From contig NW_018384631.1 in the NCBI RefSeq assembly GCF_001417965.1, positions 268,649 to 332,648 on the forward strand: a stretch of 64,000 bases of DNA, in the 5' to 3' direction. The stretch's first letter is position 1. The number at the start of each line of letters is the position of its first letter. The notes beneath the pieces are model-generated. The model did not search any database. It was not told the origin of the DNA and saw only the letters and a list, made by a program, of their open reading frames with translations. This stretch comes from Exaiptasia diaphana. Lineage: Eukaryota; Cnidaria; Anthozoa; Actiniaria; Aiptasiidae. The position numbers and the translations under genes were made by a program. Shown one piece after another: positions 15,201 to 22,634 of this stretch.

Positions 15201-18200
15201 GTAATAGTAGCCGTGCCTTTGAAGAAGCTTCTCCTGACTGATTGAATACTATGCACTTGTACGTTCCAACATCTTCTGGTCGAACATCATCAATTTCAAG
15301 AGAAAATAACCCGTTTTGCTCGTCGTCAACTAGCGCAAACCGACCAGAATCTTGAATTAATTTGTCGTCTTTGAACCAGTCAACTTCAACGGTCCCTGAA
15401 ACTCGAATTTGGAATACAGCTTTTTCTCCGATAACAGCAAAACAGTCCTTCAGTTTCTCCTCTATATGAGGTCCAGCTCCTTTTTCATTGACCAATACTT
15501 CAGCTGACGTTGTTGCTGAATCTAGTTCATTTGTGATAATACATTTGTATATGCCCTCGTCATCTAGAGTTGTTTCCGTAATTGTGATTGTTGCCGAGTT
15601 ATCAGTTGTCTTGATTCTAATACGCCCATCTGATTTTACAGTAATGTCGTCTTTTGTCCATTTTGATGTTGGAGCGGGTTTGCCGGTGAACTCGCACATT
15701 AAAATAACTTCTTCTCCCTCAGTTGTTTCAACAGGTCTTAACTTGGAAGTGAAAACAGGAGCTTCCCCTTTTGGTCCTTTAGCTGTAATACAAGCACATG
15801 AAAACATTTATAGACGTATATGATTAAATAGCGCAAAAGGGAAAGAATACCAAACAAACTTACGTTTAACTTGGACATCAATCGTCTTCGATGTCTGGCC
15901 AATTCTGTTGCCAGCAACGCACTTGTACGTACCAGCGTCATCCAAAGTTGAGCTTAAAATCACAACCTGATGAGAGTCTCCACGTTTTCTTATGTCTCTT
16001 TTTGATGTTTCCAGAATCATCCGTTCGTCTTTGAACCAATCTATCTCTGGTTTGGGATTGCCTTTCACAATAGCCTCAAAGTTGATTTCTTCTCCTTCTT
16101 TAACTACAATTGGTCCCTCGATTGGAATGTCGATTTCTGGAGCAAACTTCTTTTCTTGCACATCGAGATCAGCTCTAGACGTTGCTTTTCCAGCGTCGTT
16201 GATAGCAACGCATTTATATGAACCAGCATCTGCAAGTTGTAAGTCATTAATGATCAGAGAAAAGCTATCGTCTTCTTCCTCTGTCATATGGAACCTTCTA
16301 TCTTCGATGATCGTTTTTGAGCCAAAGAACCATTCAACTTCCGGTTTAGGCAATCCTTCAACTTTAACATTAAAACGAGCTTCACCGCCCTCAGTACCAG
16401 ATACTGGTTTCATTTTGACTTTGAACTCGGGTCGCTTTGGAACAATAACCTTTAACTTACAAGTTGATTCTGATTTACCAAAGTCATTCCTAACAATGCA
16501 CTTGTATTCTCCTCGATCTTCGTCGCGTGCTTGCTTAATGGTCAAACAAGCTACTCCATCCTCGAACGTTGGCTTAATTCTTCGACTTTCCTTTACGCGG
16601 AATCCATCTTTCATCCATTCTACCACTGGAGTTGGTTTACCAGTCAATGTTATCTTTAATGTAGCATTTTCCCCTTCATTCACTTCAATAGCACGCAATT
16701 CATCAATGATCTCTGGCGGAGTTCCTTTGAGTTTTTTAGCTGAAAACCGGAATAAAAAACAAGGGTAAACACAACTTAATTCACGAAAGAATGAGTAACC
16801 GTGCTACGTGTTGTCAATATCTTGATCCGTTTTTTTTTATAATTACATGAATGCTTACCTTCGACTACAACTTCAATTGTTTTCTCTGCTGTGCCCGCCT
16901 TGCTTTTAGCCACACATTTATACTTGCCACTTTCCTCTTGTGTTGCATCACTGATTATTAGTGTAAATTTGTTGTCGTCCGACTTCATGTTGATTCTTCT
17001 TGTTTTTCTAATTAGCTTGTTATCTTTATACCATTCAATGTCTGGCAATGGTTTACCTATAACCTGGAAGGTAATATCGGTAGTTTCTCCTTCGTTTAGT
17101 TGGATTACACTTTTTACATCGCCGATAAATTCAGGAGCTTGGAGTTCTTCCTTGATACTAAGTGGTGCAGATGTTTCTACTTCTCCTACATCATTGAATG
17201 CAACACATTTGTAGGTTCCAGCATCGTCTGCTTCGACTTTTCCAATGATCAATGAATGCATCCCGTCTCCCTCGTCGACGATCTCGAAACGACCACCATC
17301 CTCTAGTAGTTTCCCATCTTTGAACCAATCCACCTCTGGCTTTGGATTTCCTCGAGTTTTGACTTCGAACTTAGCTTCGTCTCCCAGACTCACTTCGACC
17401 CTTCTTAGCACATCGGTGAACTCTGGTTCAATACGCTTCTCTTCTACTAATACTTCAGCACTCGAAGACGCTGTCCCTATATCATTAGTTACAACACATT
17501 CATACAGCGCTTCATCGTCAAGAGAAACTTCTTTGAATTGTAATGTGATAATTATTCCATCGAAGTCTGTTTTGATACGTCGATTTGTTTGTAACTCCTT
17601 CCCATCTTTCATCCATTTGACTACTGGTTCAGGTTTTCCGGTTACTTCGCAAGTTAACTTGCACTCTTGACCCTCTGTTACGTGTTTAGGCGTCAACTGC
17701 GATTTGATTACTGGGGCTTCTCCTTTTGGACCTGGAAGAATAACATCAATGAAGCCGTAAATAAGAGCAAATGAATTCAGACAAAAGAAATCTAAGAAGA
17801 ACATAAAAAGGGTAATGAATATCAACAATATTAGCATTGCATGAGTTTCTTCAGCTTTAGATGCCGTTGAATAAGTAAAGTTTGTGATCCTGAAGAGCTG
17901 TTAGTAAATTGGACAAGTACTTCTAGTTAGAGAGTAAGCTTCAGTGTATAACATTGAATGTGATTTGGTTAGTGATTAAATCCATTGGCTGGAGCTGAGG
18001 TTAGTGATTAAATGCAGTGGTTGGAGCTGATGTTCTTTATAAGGAAGGCTTGTTAGTTGTTGATGTAGTAAATTGGGCGACAAATCCAAATACTAGAGCG
18101 ATATTTGTATCCAAACCTTTTACTTGGACGTCGAAAGTTTTAGACGCGATTCCTAGTTTGCTGGTTGCTTCACACTTGTATGTTCCTTGGTCTTCTGGTT

Positions 18201-21200
18201 TTGCACTGACAATTACAATATAGTACGAGTCACCACGTGATCTGATGTCAAGTTTTGTAGTGTCTTTGAGTGGTTTATTATCTTTGTACCATTTCACTTC
18301 CGGTTTTGGCTTTCCTTTTACGGTAACCTTAATATTCACTTCGTCGTCCTGGTTAACAATAATTGGTCCTTCTAGATCTGATTCAATTTTGGGTGCAAAC
18401 TGTCGCTCTTTTACGCTCAGATCAGCTCGAGTTGTTGCTTTGCCTACTTCGTTTGTGGCTATACATTTGTAAGCGCCTGTATCATCTCGGTTCAAGTCAA
18501 CGATGGTCAAGGTGTATTTACCATCGTCAGTTTCTTCAAACGAATACCGGCCTTCATCGACAATTTTTGTAGTTCCTTTGTACCACTCCACGTCAGGACG
18601 TGGTTCACCTTTAAGTTTGACTTCAAATCGTGCCTCTCCACCCTCGACTGCATCTACAGGTTTGAGCTTTACAGTAAAGTCTGGTCTAATAGGTACCTTC
18701 ACGGTTAGCTTGCATTGAGTTGATGATGAACCCAGATCATTGCGAACAACACACTTATACTGTCCTTGATCGTTGGCTTGTGTTGACTTGACTGTGAGAC
18801 GTGCGACATCGGTAGATAGTTCACTCTTAATTCTTCTGTTCTCCTTTACACGAAGAGTACCTTTATACCATTCGACAACTGGTATAGGCGTGCCAGAAAC
18901 TTTACACTCAAGGACTGCATTGTCTCCTTCAGAAACTTCTACTGGCTGTAGATCTTCAACAATTGTGGGGGCTGAACCTTTGGGCTTCTTAGCTAAAAAT
19001 AAGAAACAAAGTAATGATTAAAACTGAGAAGTCTAAAGGACGAACTTTAAATTTTAGAAAATTATTACTTACATTTAACGGTTACTTCAAAAGTCTTCTC
19101 TGCTACACCAGCTGTACTTCGTGCCACGCATTTATACTTCCCAGTGTCGTTTTGAGTTACATTAACAGCAATAAGTTGGAAGTGATTTCCTTCGTCCTTG
19201 ATTTCTAGATCTTTTGACTTTTTAATTGGTTTGTCATCTTTGAACCATTCTATCTCTGGTAATGGTTTTCCAGATACCTGCGCATTCAATTCAAAGCGTT
19301 CTCCCTCCGTCACAGTGATGGGACTCTCTCTGTCTTTATCAAATTCTGGAGGAATGGAATCATCTTCAACGACAAGATTGGCACTTGTTTCGACTTCACC
19401 CGTTTCATTCATAGCAATGCATTTGTATATTCCAGCATCTTCTGGCTTTAAATCATCGATGACAAGAGAGAAATGTCCTTCGCCTTCTTCTTCATCGACC
19501 AGAAGATATCTATCTTTATCTTCTATAACTTTACCGTCTCTCACCCATTCTACGTCTGGCTTTGGTGAACCAGAGACTCGAATGTCGAACTTTGCCTCTT
19601 TTCCAACGACTGCCTTAACATCCTTCATCTCTTCATCAAAGGCAACATTGATCGTCTGTTCGTCAACAAGTATTTCAGCACTTGAAGATGTTGTTCCATA
19701 TTCATTAGTGGCGACGCACTTATATAAACCTTCATCATCGAGCACGGTTTTCTTAACGGTGAGTATACTCTCAGTTCCATCGTAATCGACGTTTATTCGC
19801 TCGTCAGGTTTTACTTTCTCATCATCTTTGAACCATTCAGTTGTCGGCTGGGGTTTACCAGACACCTTGCAAGTAAGCCGGGCGTCCTTTCCTTCGACAG
19901 TTTCCACGGATTGCATTTTAGAACCTAGTTCAGGAGCATTGCCCTTAGGAGCTTAAGGAATAATTTAAGAAACAATATTAAGTGGAAATTTTGAATATAC
20001 ACACGCGAAATAAATTATCATACAATGACTATTCTTTGATGTACAATTCAAGGAAGGATCTTATCGAAAATCTATTAAAAAAGCACCGCAGATTATTTTA
20101 GAAGTAAGACATAAAAACTATTACCTTTCACTTGAACGTCAAAGTTCTTGGAAGCTTTACCAAGCTTACTGCTCGCCTCACATTTGTACGTTCCTTGGTC
20201 TTCTGGTTTTGCACTAAGTATCACAATGTAGTATGAGTCACCACGTGATCGAACGTCCAGTCTAGTTGTATCTCTAAGTGGCTTGCCGTCTTTGTACCAT
20301 TTTACATCCGGTTTTGGCTTTCCCGTTACGGTGACGTTAATATTGATGTCGTCGTTCTGATCTATAATAAAGGGCCCATCATGGTCTGGTTTGATTTCTG
20401 GAGCAAATTGTCGCTCTTTCACTTTCAGATCAGCTCGAGTTGTTGCTTTGCCTACTTCGTTTGTGGCTATACATTTGTAAGCGCCTATATCATCTCGTTT
20501 CAAATCAACGATGGTCAAGGTGTATTTACCATCGTCAGTTTCTTCAAACGAATGCCGGCCTTCATCGACAATTTTTGTAGTTCCTTTGTACCACTCTACG
20601 TCAGGACGTGGTTCACCTTTAAGTTTGACTTCAAATCGTGCTTCTCCACCCTCGACTGCATCTACAGGTTTGAGCTTTACAGTAAAGTCTGGTCTAACTG
20701 GGACACGAACTGTTATCGTCGCCTTAGATGAAGACGTCCCGAGTTCGTTTCTTACAACGCACTTATATTCGCCTTTGTCACTTGACTTGGTTTGCTTAAT
20801 AGTCAACTTTGCAACATTGTCCTTGAATTCCATCTTAACATTACGGCTCTCCTTGACTTTAGCATTATCCTTGAACCATTCTGCGGTTGGAGTAGGCATT
20901 CCAGACACTTTAATTTGAAGAGAAAGAGAGTCTCCCTCAGCGACCTCAGTGGACTCAAGCTTTTCCAACACCTCAGGTGCAAATTCACGTGGTTTGCCTA
21001 GAATAAATAATGGTAAAATGTGAGATGAACAGGAGGGAAGAAACAAAAGGAATTAAAACAAAAGCTGTACCTTCAACTTCCTCCAAAGCAATAGGTGTTG
21101 CTTCCATCTCTTCAATAAGATCAGGTGTTATCCCGTTTTGCTCAAAATTTAGATTGGCTTTGCACGACGTTTCGCCAAAGTCATTGATGGCAACACATTC

Positions 21201-21457
21201 ATATTCCCCTGCATCTTCAGGCTGGATTTCGTCGATTACCAGCGAGTACATATTAGGAGCTTCATCGTCGACAAATATAAACCTTCCCTTATCCTCGATG
21301 ACTTTATCGTCTTTTATCCACTCGATATCAACATCACCCTCAACAACAACGTCAAATTTAGCTTCATTACCAGGTGTAGCAACAATATCTTGTAGTTTCT
21401 GCTTGAAGACTGGTTTTTGGTCACCTTCATCAATTACCGGAGCTTTTTGAGTAGGAA
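1..21457 (-). CDS. Giant titin-like multi-Ig protein, downstream section (E31 to E1), 3' end outside window
   Basis: Thirty-one exons continue the same Ig array on the same strand. E31 begins with an acceptor (TTCATTAATAG) in phase 1, so an upstream exon must exist; it could be E33 with E32 skipped, an exon of the alternating block such as E54, or an unrecognised first exon in 21458-22634. E17-E31 alternate two triad subtypes, E13-E16 are further triads, and E1-E11 form a four-fold Ig / acidic linker / Ig repeat. I see no start or stop codon for this section. It is either the 3' continuation of the upstream section or a neighbouring paralogue; the shared alternating subtype pattern with E54-E60 favours one gene with alternative splicing, but this is inference. 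Confidence 0.8.
317..368 (-). CDS. E2: 52-nt acidic linker exon
   Basis: Enters in phase 1 after TTTTTCAAAG and leaves in phase 2 at the donor GTATGT. It encodes PDEESETESIEDTSSK, a Ser/Thr/Glu/Asp peptide with several S/T-x-x-E/D sites that would suit an acidophilic kinase such as CK2 (inference). Length and phases (2+48+2) match E5, E8 and E11 in kind. Confidence 0.8.
458..898 (-). CDS. E3: P/E/V-rich linker plus one Ig domain
   Basis: Phase 1 at both ends, 147 codons. The first 50 residues are a Pro/Glu/Val-rich linker (PEPEIVVQSQPEVES), followed by one Ig: KPFFVKEAENC, WFTGGK, YKCVAENDEG, ending IVEG at the donor. Strand B has Phe-Asp-Val instead of Cys. The long linker makes this the most PEVK-like exon of the 3' repeat series. 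Confidence 0.9.
1097..1446 (-). CDS. E4: linker plus one Ig domain
   Basis: Phase 2 entry, phase 1 exit. A linker (EELSFDIPQSTPLRPRGEPP) leads into one Ig with both core Cys: FVCLLLGNPEPTYQWFKND and YKCEAVNNCG, then LTVEG at the donor GTAAAT. The order acidic exon E5 -> phase-2 Ig E4 -> phase-1 Ig E3 repeats as in E11-E9 and E8-E6. Confidence 0.9.
1567..1630 (-). CDS. E5: 64-nt acidic linker exon
   Basis: Phase 1 in, phase 2 out; 2+60+2 nt. Encodes LIPSGDESDEGEPRKEAVMA. Acceptor CTTTCAG and donor GTATGT are clear. Same size and phases as E11, supporting common descent of these linker exons. Confidence 0.85.
1697..2011 (-). CDS. E6: one Ig domain
   Basis: Phase 1-1, 105 codons. IPKPKRSMAVMAPRFEVEL leads into an Ig with IIEWYKDDKEF and YKCVASNRQG; ends LLVTG at GTAAGT. 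Strand B has Leu-Asn-Ala, no Cys. A basic stretch (KPKR) before the domain contrasts with the acidic linker exon next door. Confidence 0.92.
2194..2516 (-). CDS. E7: basic linker plus one Ig domain
   Basis: Phase 2 in, phase 1 out. A Lys/Gln-rich linker (KIAKKTKQQKPEIPRP) precedes an Ig with both Cys (FSCRTTSNPKPYILWYKDG; YKCMVSNIGG) and ends LTVEG. Follows acidic exon E8, so acidic and basic linkers sit back to back between domains. Confidence 0.9.
2632..2677 (-). CDS. E8: 46-nt acidic linker exon
   Basis: Phase 1 in (GAAATCAG acceptor), phase 2 out (GTAAGT donor); 2+42+2 nt. Encodes PVTEGEESETDEID. Strongly acidic with Ser/Thr, like E2, E5 and E11. Confidence 0.8.
2811..3116 (-). CDS. E9: one Ig domain
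   Basis: Phase 1-1, 102 codons. KMEPEFEGLSPRFTLKPKDV, then LECRVTGAPTPEVRWYRDNE; strand F reads YKVIARN, so the second core Cys is missing while the strand-B Cys is kept. Ends VTVK at GTATGA. Confidence 0.92.
3210..3568 (-). CDS. E10: acidic linker plus one Ig domain
   Basis: Phase 2 in, phase 1 out. An acidic linker (ESTIDLISDDTSDEARAEG) precedes an Ig: FACRIISKTHLSVEWFKDD; strand F reads YKIVATN without Cys. Ends LNVVG at GTAAGA. Position in the repeat equals E7 and E4. Confidence 0.9.
3640..3703 (-). CDS. E11: 64-nt acidic linker exon
   Basis: Phase 1 in, phase 2 out; encodes HGFESGVSDTDMDFATMRDN. First linker exon of the four-fold series in transcription order. Donor is GTAGCT, acceptor TTTACTTTAG. 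Confidence 0.8.
3904..4230 (-). CDS. E12: one Ig domain
   Basis: Phase 1-1, 109 codons. An Arg/Pro lead (VVMRRQPVPAGAVKPEFIQR) is followed by an Ig with VDWYKDNRVI and YKCVASNAAG, ending LFIES at GTAAGA. Marks the change from three-Ig exons upstream to single-Ig exons downstream. Confidence 0.92.
4327..5202 (-). CDS. E13: three Ig domains (A-B-C triad)
   Basis: Phase 1-1, 292 codons. A: KTPAPLFIEPLQDRDIVEG, MMCRV, WLKDG, YECLAKN. B: APVFDQSMQDALVTEGD, EFYKND (Phe replaces the core Trp), YMCIAKN. C: APTFTGGSGDVPMDVWEG, WFKEN, YHCEASS. Last complete triad before the single-Ig region. Confidence 0.93.
5297..6178 (-). CDS. E14: three Ig domains (A-B-C triad)
   Basis: Phase 1-1, 294 codons. A starts KKPRGIVPEFFRQLKNVEVV; its strand-B Cys is replaced by Gly (KLEGKVSG) but YTCVATN is kept. 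B: TPEFKQRLQNTTAVEGK, WTKGG, YKCIATN. C: WHKDG, YKCVAKS. The donor is GTAAGT. Confidence 0.93.
6243..6354. repeat. Intronic GC-richer segment ending in a (GAT)7 microsatellite
   Basis: The intron between E14 and E15 holds about 90 bp of GC-richer sequence (core CCTTGGCACTCAACCCACTG) followed by seven GAT units at 6334-6354. A unique block with a simple-repeat tail is a typical SINE 3' end, but I see no sure promoter boxes or target-site duplication. Confidence 0.4.
6396..6548 (-). CDS. E15: second half of the C-type Ig begun in E16
   Basis: 51 codons, phase 1-1. It starts within strand C' to D (MKTSKVSMSSWNNKHSL) and ends with YKCVARNKAG and IDVTG. Together E16+E15 are 888 nt, the normal triad length, so an intron has been gained inside the C domain; the other triad exons lack it. 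Confidence 0.88.
6627..7361 (-). CDS. E16: A and B Ig domains plus first half of C
   Basis: 245 codons, phase 1-1. [40 protein letters not shown]: shortened strand B-C loop (LKGPVDSVKWYHND), YQCVARN. C begins IGPSFVGTDEPLMVYKEGDD and stops at WYKDEIL, where the donor GTAGGT splits the domain. Confidence 0.92.
7464..8342 (-). CDS. E17: three Ig domains (triad, subtype 2)
   Basis: Phase 1-1, 293 codons. A starts [67 protein letters not shown] with the core Trp replaced by Phe and YKVVAKN without the strand-F Cys. Exit donor GTGAGT. Belongs to the WFKD-type (subtype 2) series. Confidence 0.93.
8453..9334 (-). CDS. E18: three Ig domains (triad, subtype 1)
   Basis: Phase 1-1, 294 codons. A: KKPEGDAPEIVENLVSI, LKCIVTGRPTPKLEWFKDG. 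B: TRPEFKTKLRPQEVTQGE, WYRGTEK, YKCVALN. C: FAPRFEEPEQVEPIVLSQ, WYKDG, turn RSRGN, YKCVAKN. The WYRGT signature in B marks subtype 1. Confidence 0.93.
9442..10320 (-). CDS. E19: three Ig domains (triad, subtype 2)
   Basis: Phase 1-1, 293 codons. A: TEPEGEAPRFTSKMKPLEV, FVCLISGHPKPTITWSKDG. B: TRPKFEQKLTNVEGLIGQD with LHFFHEN replacing the W-x-K-D core, YKCTATN. C: IAPEFVSDIPSPINLTEGD, WYKNE, YKCVARN. Confidence 0.93.
10447..11331 (-). CDS. E20: three Ig domains (triad, subtype 1)
   Basis: Phase 1-1, 295 codons. [86 protein letters not shown], turn RSRFD, YRCEASN. Confidence 0.93.
11439..12314 (-). CDS. E21: three Ig domains (triad, subtype 2)
   Basis: Phase 1-1, 292 codons. A: ADAKGEEPSITSMLKPVEV, LTCKVTGKPEPTCRWTKSG; strand F is YKVVVSN without Cys. 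B: FRPVFEQKLKSVNVVEGED, WLKDT, YQCIVSN. C: VRPEIVGPVLGPQEKEEGE, WYHYN, YRCVAKN. Confidence 0.93.
12458..13324 (-). CDS. E22: three Ig domains (triad, subtype 1)
   Basis: Phase 1-1, 289 codons, slightly short. A: AGKAPEVTEPMKSVQVSEGD, LKCKV, WLKDD, YKCAIRN. B: MPNFISELEPVEVDEGEK, extra Cys in strand B (ACFEARIEG), WFKGTTR, YKCVASN. C: WYKNG, turn RSLRD, YKCEATN. Confidence 0.93.
13450..14112 (-). CDS. E23: two Ig domains plus acidic tail (subtype 2, C domain missing)
   Basis: Phase 1-1, 221 codons. A: KVPGKAPEITSGLTHLEV, LTCSFTATPQPTCEWLKDG. B: GPRIIEKLNNIKVKNGQE with a short loop (SLPAEVDWYKGD), YKCVAFN. In place of C there is a 20-odd residue acidic tail (IAPVTFDETEAAPLMEDIE) resembling only the first strand of a C domain. 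Same architecture in E25, E54 and E56. Confidence 0.92.
14197..15072 (-). CDS. E24: three Ig domains (triad, subtype 1)
   Basis: Phase 1-1, 292 codons. A: PSTGPEIVEALVPVEVMEEE, LSCKFSGEPTPTVEWRKNG, YECIITN. B: KKPTFNKKLIPLDVEEGE, WYSGISK, YKCVASN. C: FAPEFVGVDEKPIIVDVNE, WYKDG, turn RSRGE, YKCEAKN. Confidence 0.93.
15144..15782 (-). CDS. E25: two Ig domains plus acidic tail (subtype 2)
   Basis: Phase 1-1, 213 codons. A: KGPKGEAPVFTSKLRPVET, LMCEFTGKPAPTSKWTKDD. B: GPHIEEKLKDCFAVIGEK, short loop (SGTVEVDWFKDD), YKCIVFN. Tail: FLPTLSEEAESAPAEG. The C domain is reduced to this tail, as in E23. Confidence 0.92.
15864..16739 (-). CDS. E26: three Ig domains (triad, subtype 1)
   Basis: Phase 1-1, 292 codons. 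A: KKLKGTPPEIIDELRAIEV; strand B is LKITL without Cys; WMKDG, YKCIVRN. B: KRPEFKVKMKPVSGTEGGE, WFFGSKT, YKCVAIN. C: FAPEIDIPIEGPIVVKEGE, WFKDE, turn RKRGD, YKCVAGN. Confidence 0.93.
16859..17731 (-). CDS. E27: three Ig domains (triad, subtype 2)
   Basis: Phase 1-1, 291 codons. A: PKGEAPVIKSQLTPKHVTEG, LTCEVTGKPEPVVKWMKDG, YECVVTN. B: IEPEFTDVLRRVEVSLGDE, WFKDG, YKCVAFN. C: QAPEFIGDVKSVIQLNEGE, WYKDN, YKCVAKS. Confidence 0.93.
17732..18116. other. 385-bp intron between E28 and E27
   Basis: AT-rich, no exon-like open segment. It carries a two-copy 32-bp tandem repeat and starts, in transcript sense, with the weak donor GTTTGG. Confidence 0.7.
17967..18030. repeat. Two-copy 32-bp tandem repeat
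   Basis: Units 17967-17998 and 17999-18030 begin GGTTAGTGATTAAAT and end TGGAGCTGA; three mismatches between the copies. Confidence 0.85.
18117..18992 (-). CDS. E28: three Ig domains (triad, subtype 1)
   Basis: Phase 1-1, 292 codons. A: KKPKGSAPTIVEDLQPVEV, WYKGT (B-like core), YKCVVRN. B: IRPDFTVKLKPVDAVEGGE, WYKGTTK, nearly identical at DNA level to the B domain of E30. C: turn RSRGD, YKCEATS. The exit donor is placed after VQVKG by homology, but reads GTTTGG, a poor match to GTAAGT, so the exact end is slightly less sure. Confidence 0.88.
19073..19951 (-). CDS. E29: three Ig domains (triad, subtype 2)
   Basis: Phase 1-1, 293 codons. [111 protein letters not shown]. Ends VTVK at GTAAGT. 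Confidence 0.93.
20125..20997 (-). CDS. E30: three Ig domains (triad, subtype 1)
   Basis: Phase 1-1, 291 codons. A: KPREFAPEVLEKLESTEVAE, strand B LQIKVSG without Cys, YKCVVRN. B: VRPDFTVKLKPVDAVEGGE, WYKGTTK; this domain shares about 98% of bases with E28 whereas A is strongly diverged. C: turn RSRGD, YKCEASS. Confidence 0.93.
21071..21457 (-). CDS. E31: one B-type Ig plus acidic tail (subtype 2)
   Basis: Phase 1-1, 129 codons. PTQKAPVIDEGDQKPVFKQK opens a B domain (short loop VEGDVDIEWIKDD, YECVAINDFG), followed by the acidic tail TPDLIEEMEATPIALEEVEG. The A domain is missing and C is reduced to the tail. It is the first exon downstream of the TAA in E32; its acceptor TTCATTAATAG shows that it needs an upstream exon. 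Confidence 0.88.
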
Positions 21458-22634
21458 CTATTAATGAAGAAAATTTGAATAACGTTATTTGTAGCTTTTA
21501 AGTTGAATAAAACAAAACACTTGCGATTAACATTAATGATCCAGATGACTTTGACAATATTACGTACAGCACTTTCTTCATTACATTACACTAAACAATG
21601 GCAAAATTCTGAAGATATATACACAGATTAACTGACTAGCGTTGAGTCATATAGCACTTTCAAAGAGCAACTTTGAAAACACTACATCTGCCAATCACAA
21701 CCAATAGTCATAAACATATACCAAACACACCAACGTTAGAAAATCAATTCTACAAATATTCACGAGTAATAATAAGTTTGATTTAGTTAACATCCCATAT
21801 AAGTGGCGCTTATGATGTGCATCCAACAGATCGGTTGAAATATCCGATACAAACCAATTTGCTTATACAGAATTGACGCTTTCACTTCAGCCTTCATCTT
21901 ACCTTATTGGTGTTAAAATACTCCAGTCAACCTACCTCCATTTAACTGAACAGTGCAAGAAACCTACCATAATGTCACAGATATAATACATAATTTGTAT
22001 AGTTATTGATTTCTAGGGATAGTTTAAAGGATCGTAGAAACGACAACGGTTAAATAACACGAAATACACGCTTTAAAAGCAGAATAAATGAAGGACCCCG
22101 GGGAAAAAAAAGCAAGGCAATTGATACAGGGACAGGTAATCGGATAAAAATGAGAAATGGCACAAAAAGAAAGCATCAGGACAGGAATATAAACAAATAA
22201 ATACACAGCGAGTAAGATTGAAGAAAGAAGAGATAAAACATGTGATAAAGATATACAAGAAAGGGAAAGAAATAATAAAATGAATTAAACAGTAAAATAG
22301 CACGATTTTTTTGGTTTACTGACTGGCTGCTTTATAGGTTGGTATTGACTAATACCTGACTAATTACCCTATAAGCTAACTAATTAAACAGATGGACCTG
22401 CTAATGGATTGATTGATAACTTTTCCGTTTAGTTGGGAAAAAAGGGAATGGGGGTGTTTTATGTTCATTTCAATAAAATAAAACCACACATACAGTTTTC
22501 AGATTTTACTACAAAACTTGTATTATGATGATACCTAAAACAAACCCTACAATGTTAATTTTTGCATTAAAGCAATCAATTCCTATAAAATGCTAGTTTT
22601 TCATAACGTCACAATCCAACAAGTGCAATCTAAA
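21458..22634. other. 1.18-kb region between E32 stop and E31
   Basis: Second largest non-coding gap. Strongly AT-rich, with purine-rich plus-strand stretches near 22180-22290. Directly downstream of the TAA of E32 it would hold the 3' UTR if transcription ends here, yet I find no AATAAA in transcript sense within it. It could also hold a promoter or first exon for E31. I recognise no Ig-coding segment. Confidence 0.6.

Noticed and set aside
15992-16768. Long plus-strand open frames opposite the Ig exons (also 29201-29986, 14355-14915, 19198-19785)
   Set aside because: They are antisense shadows: they mirror exons with strong Ig conservation on the minus strand, repeat at the same domain positions, and show no domain of their own.
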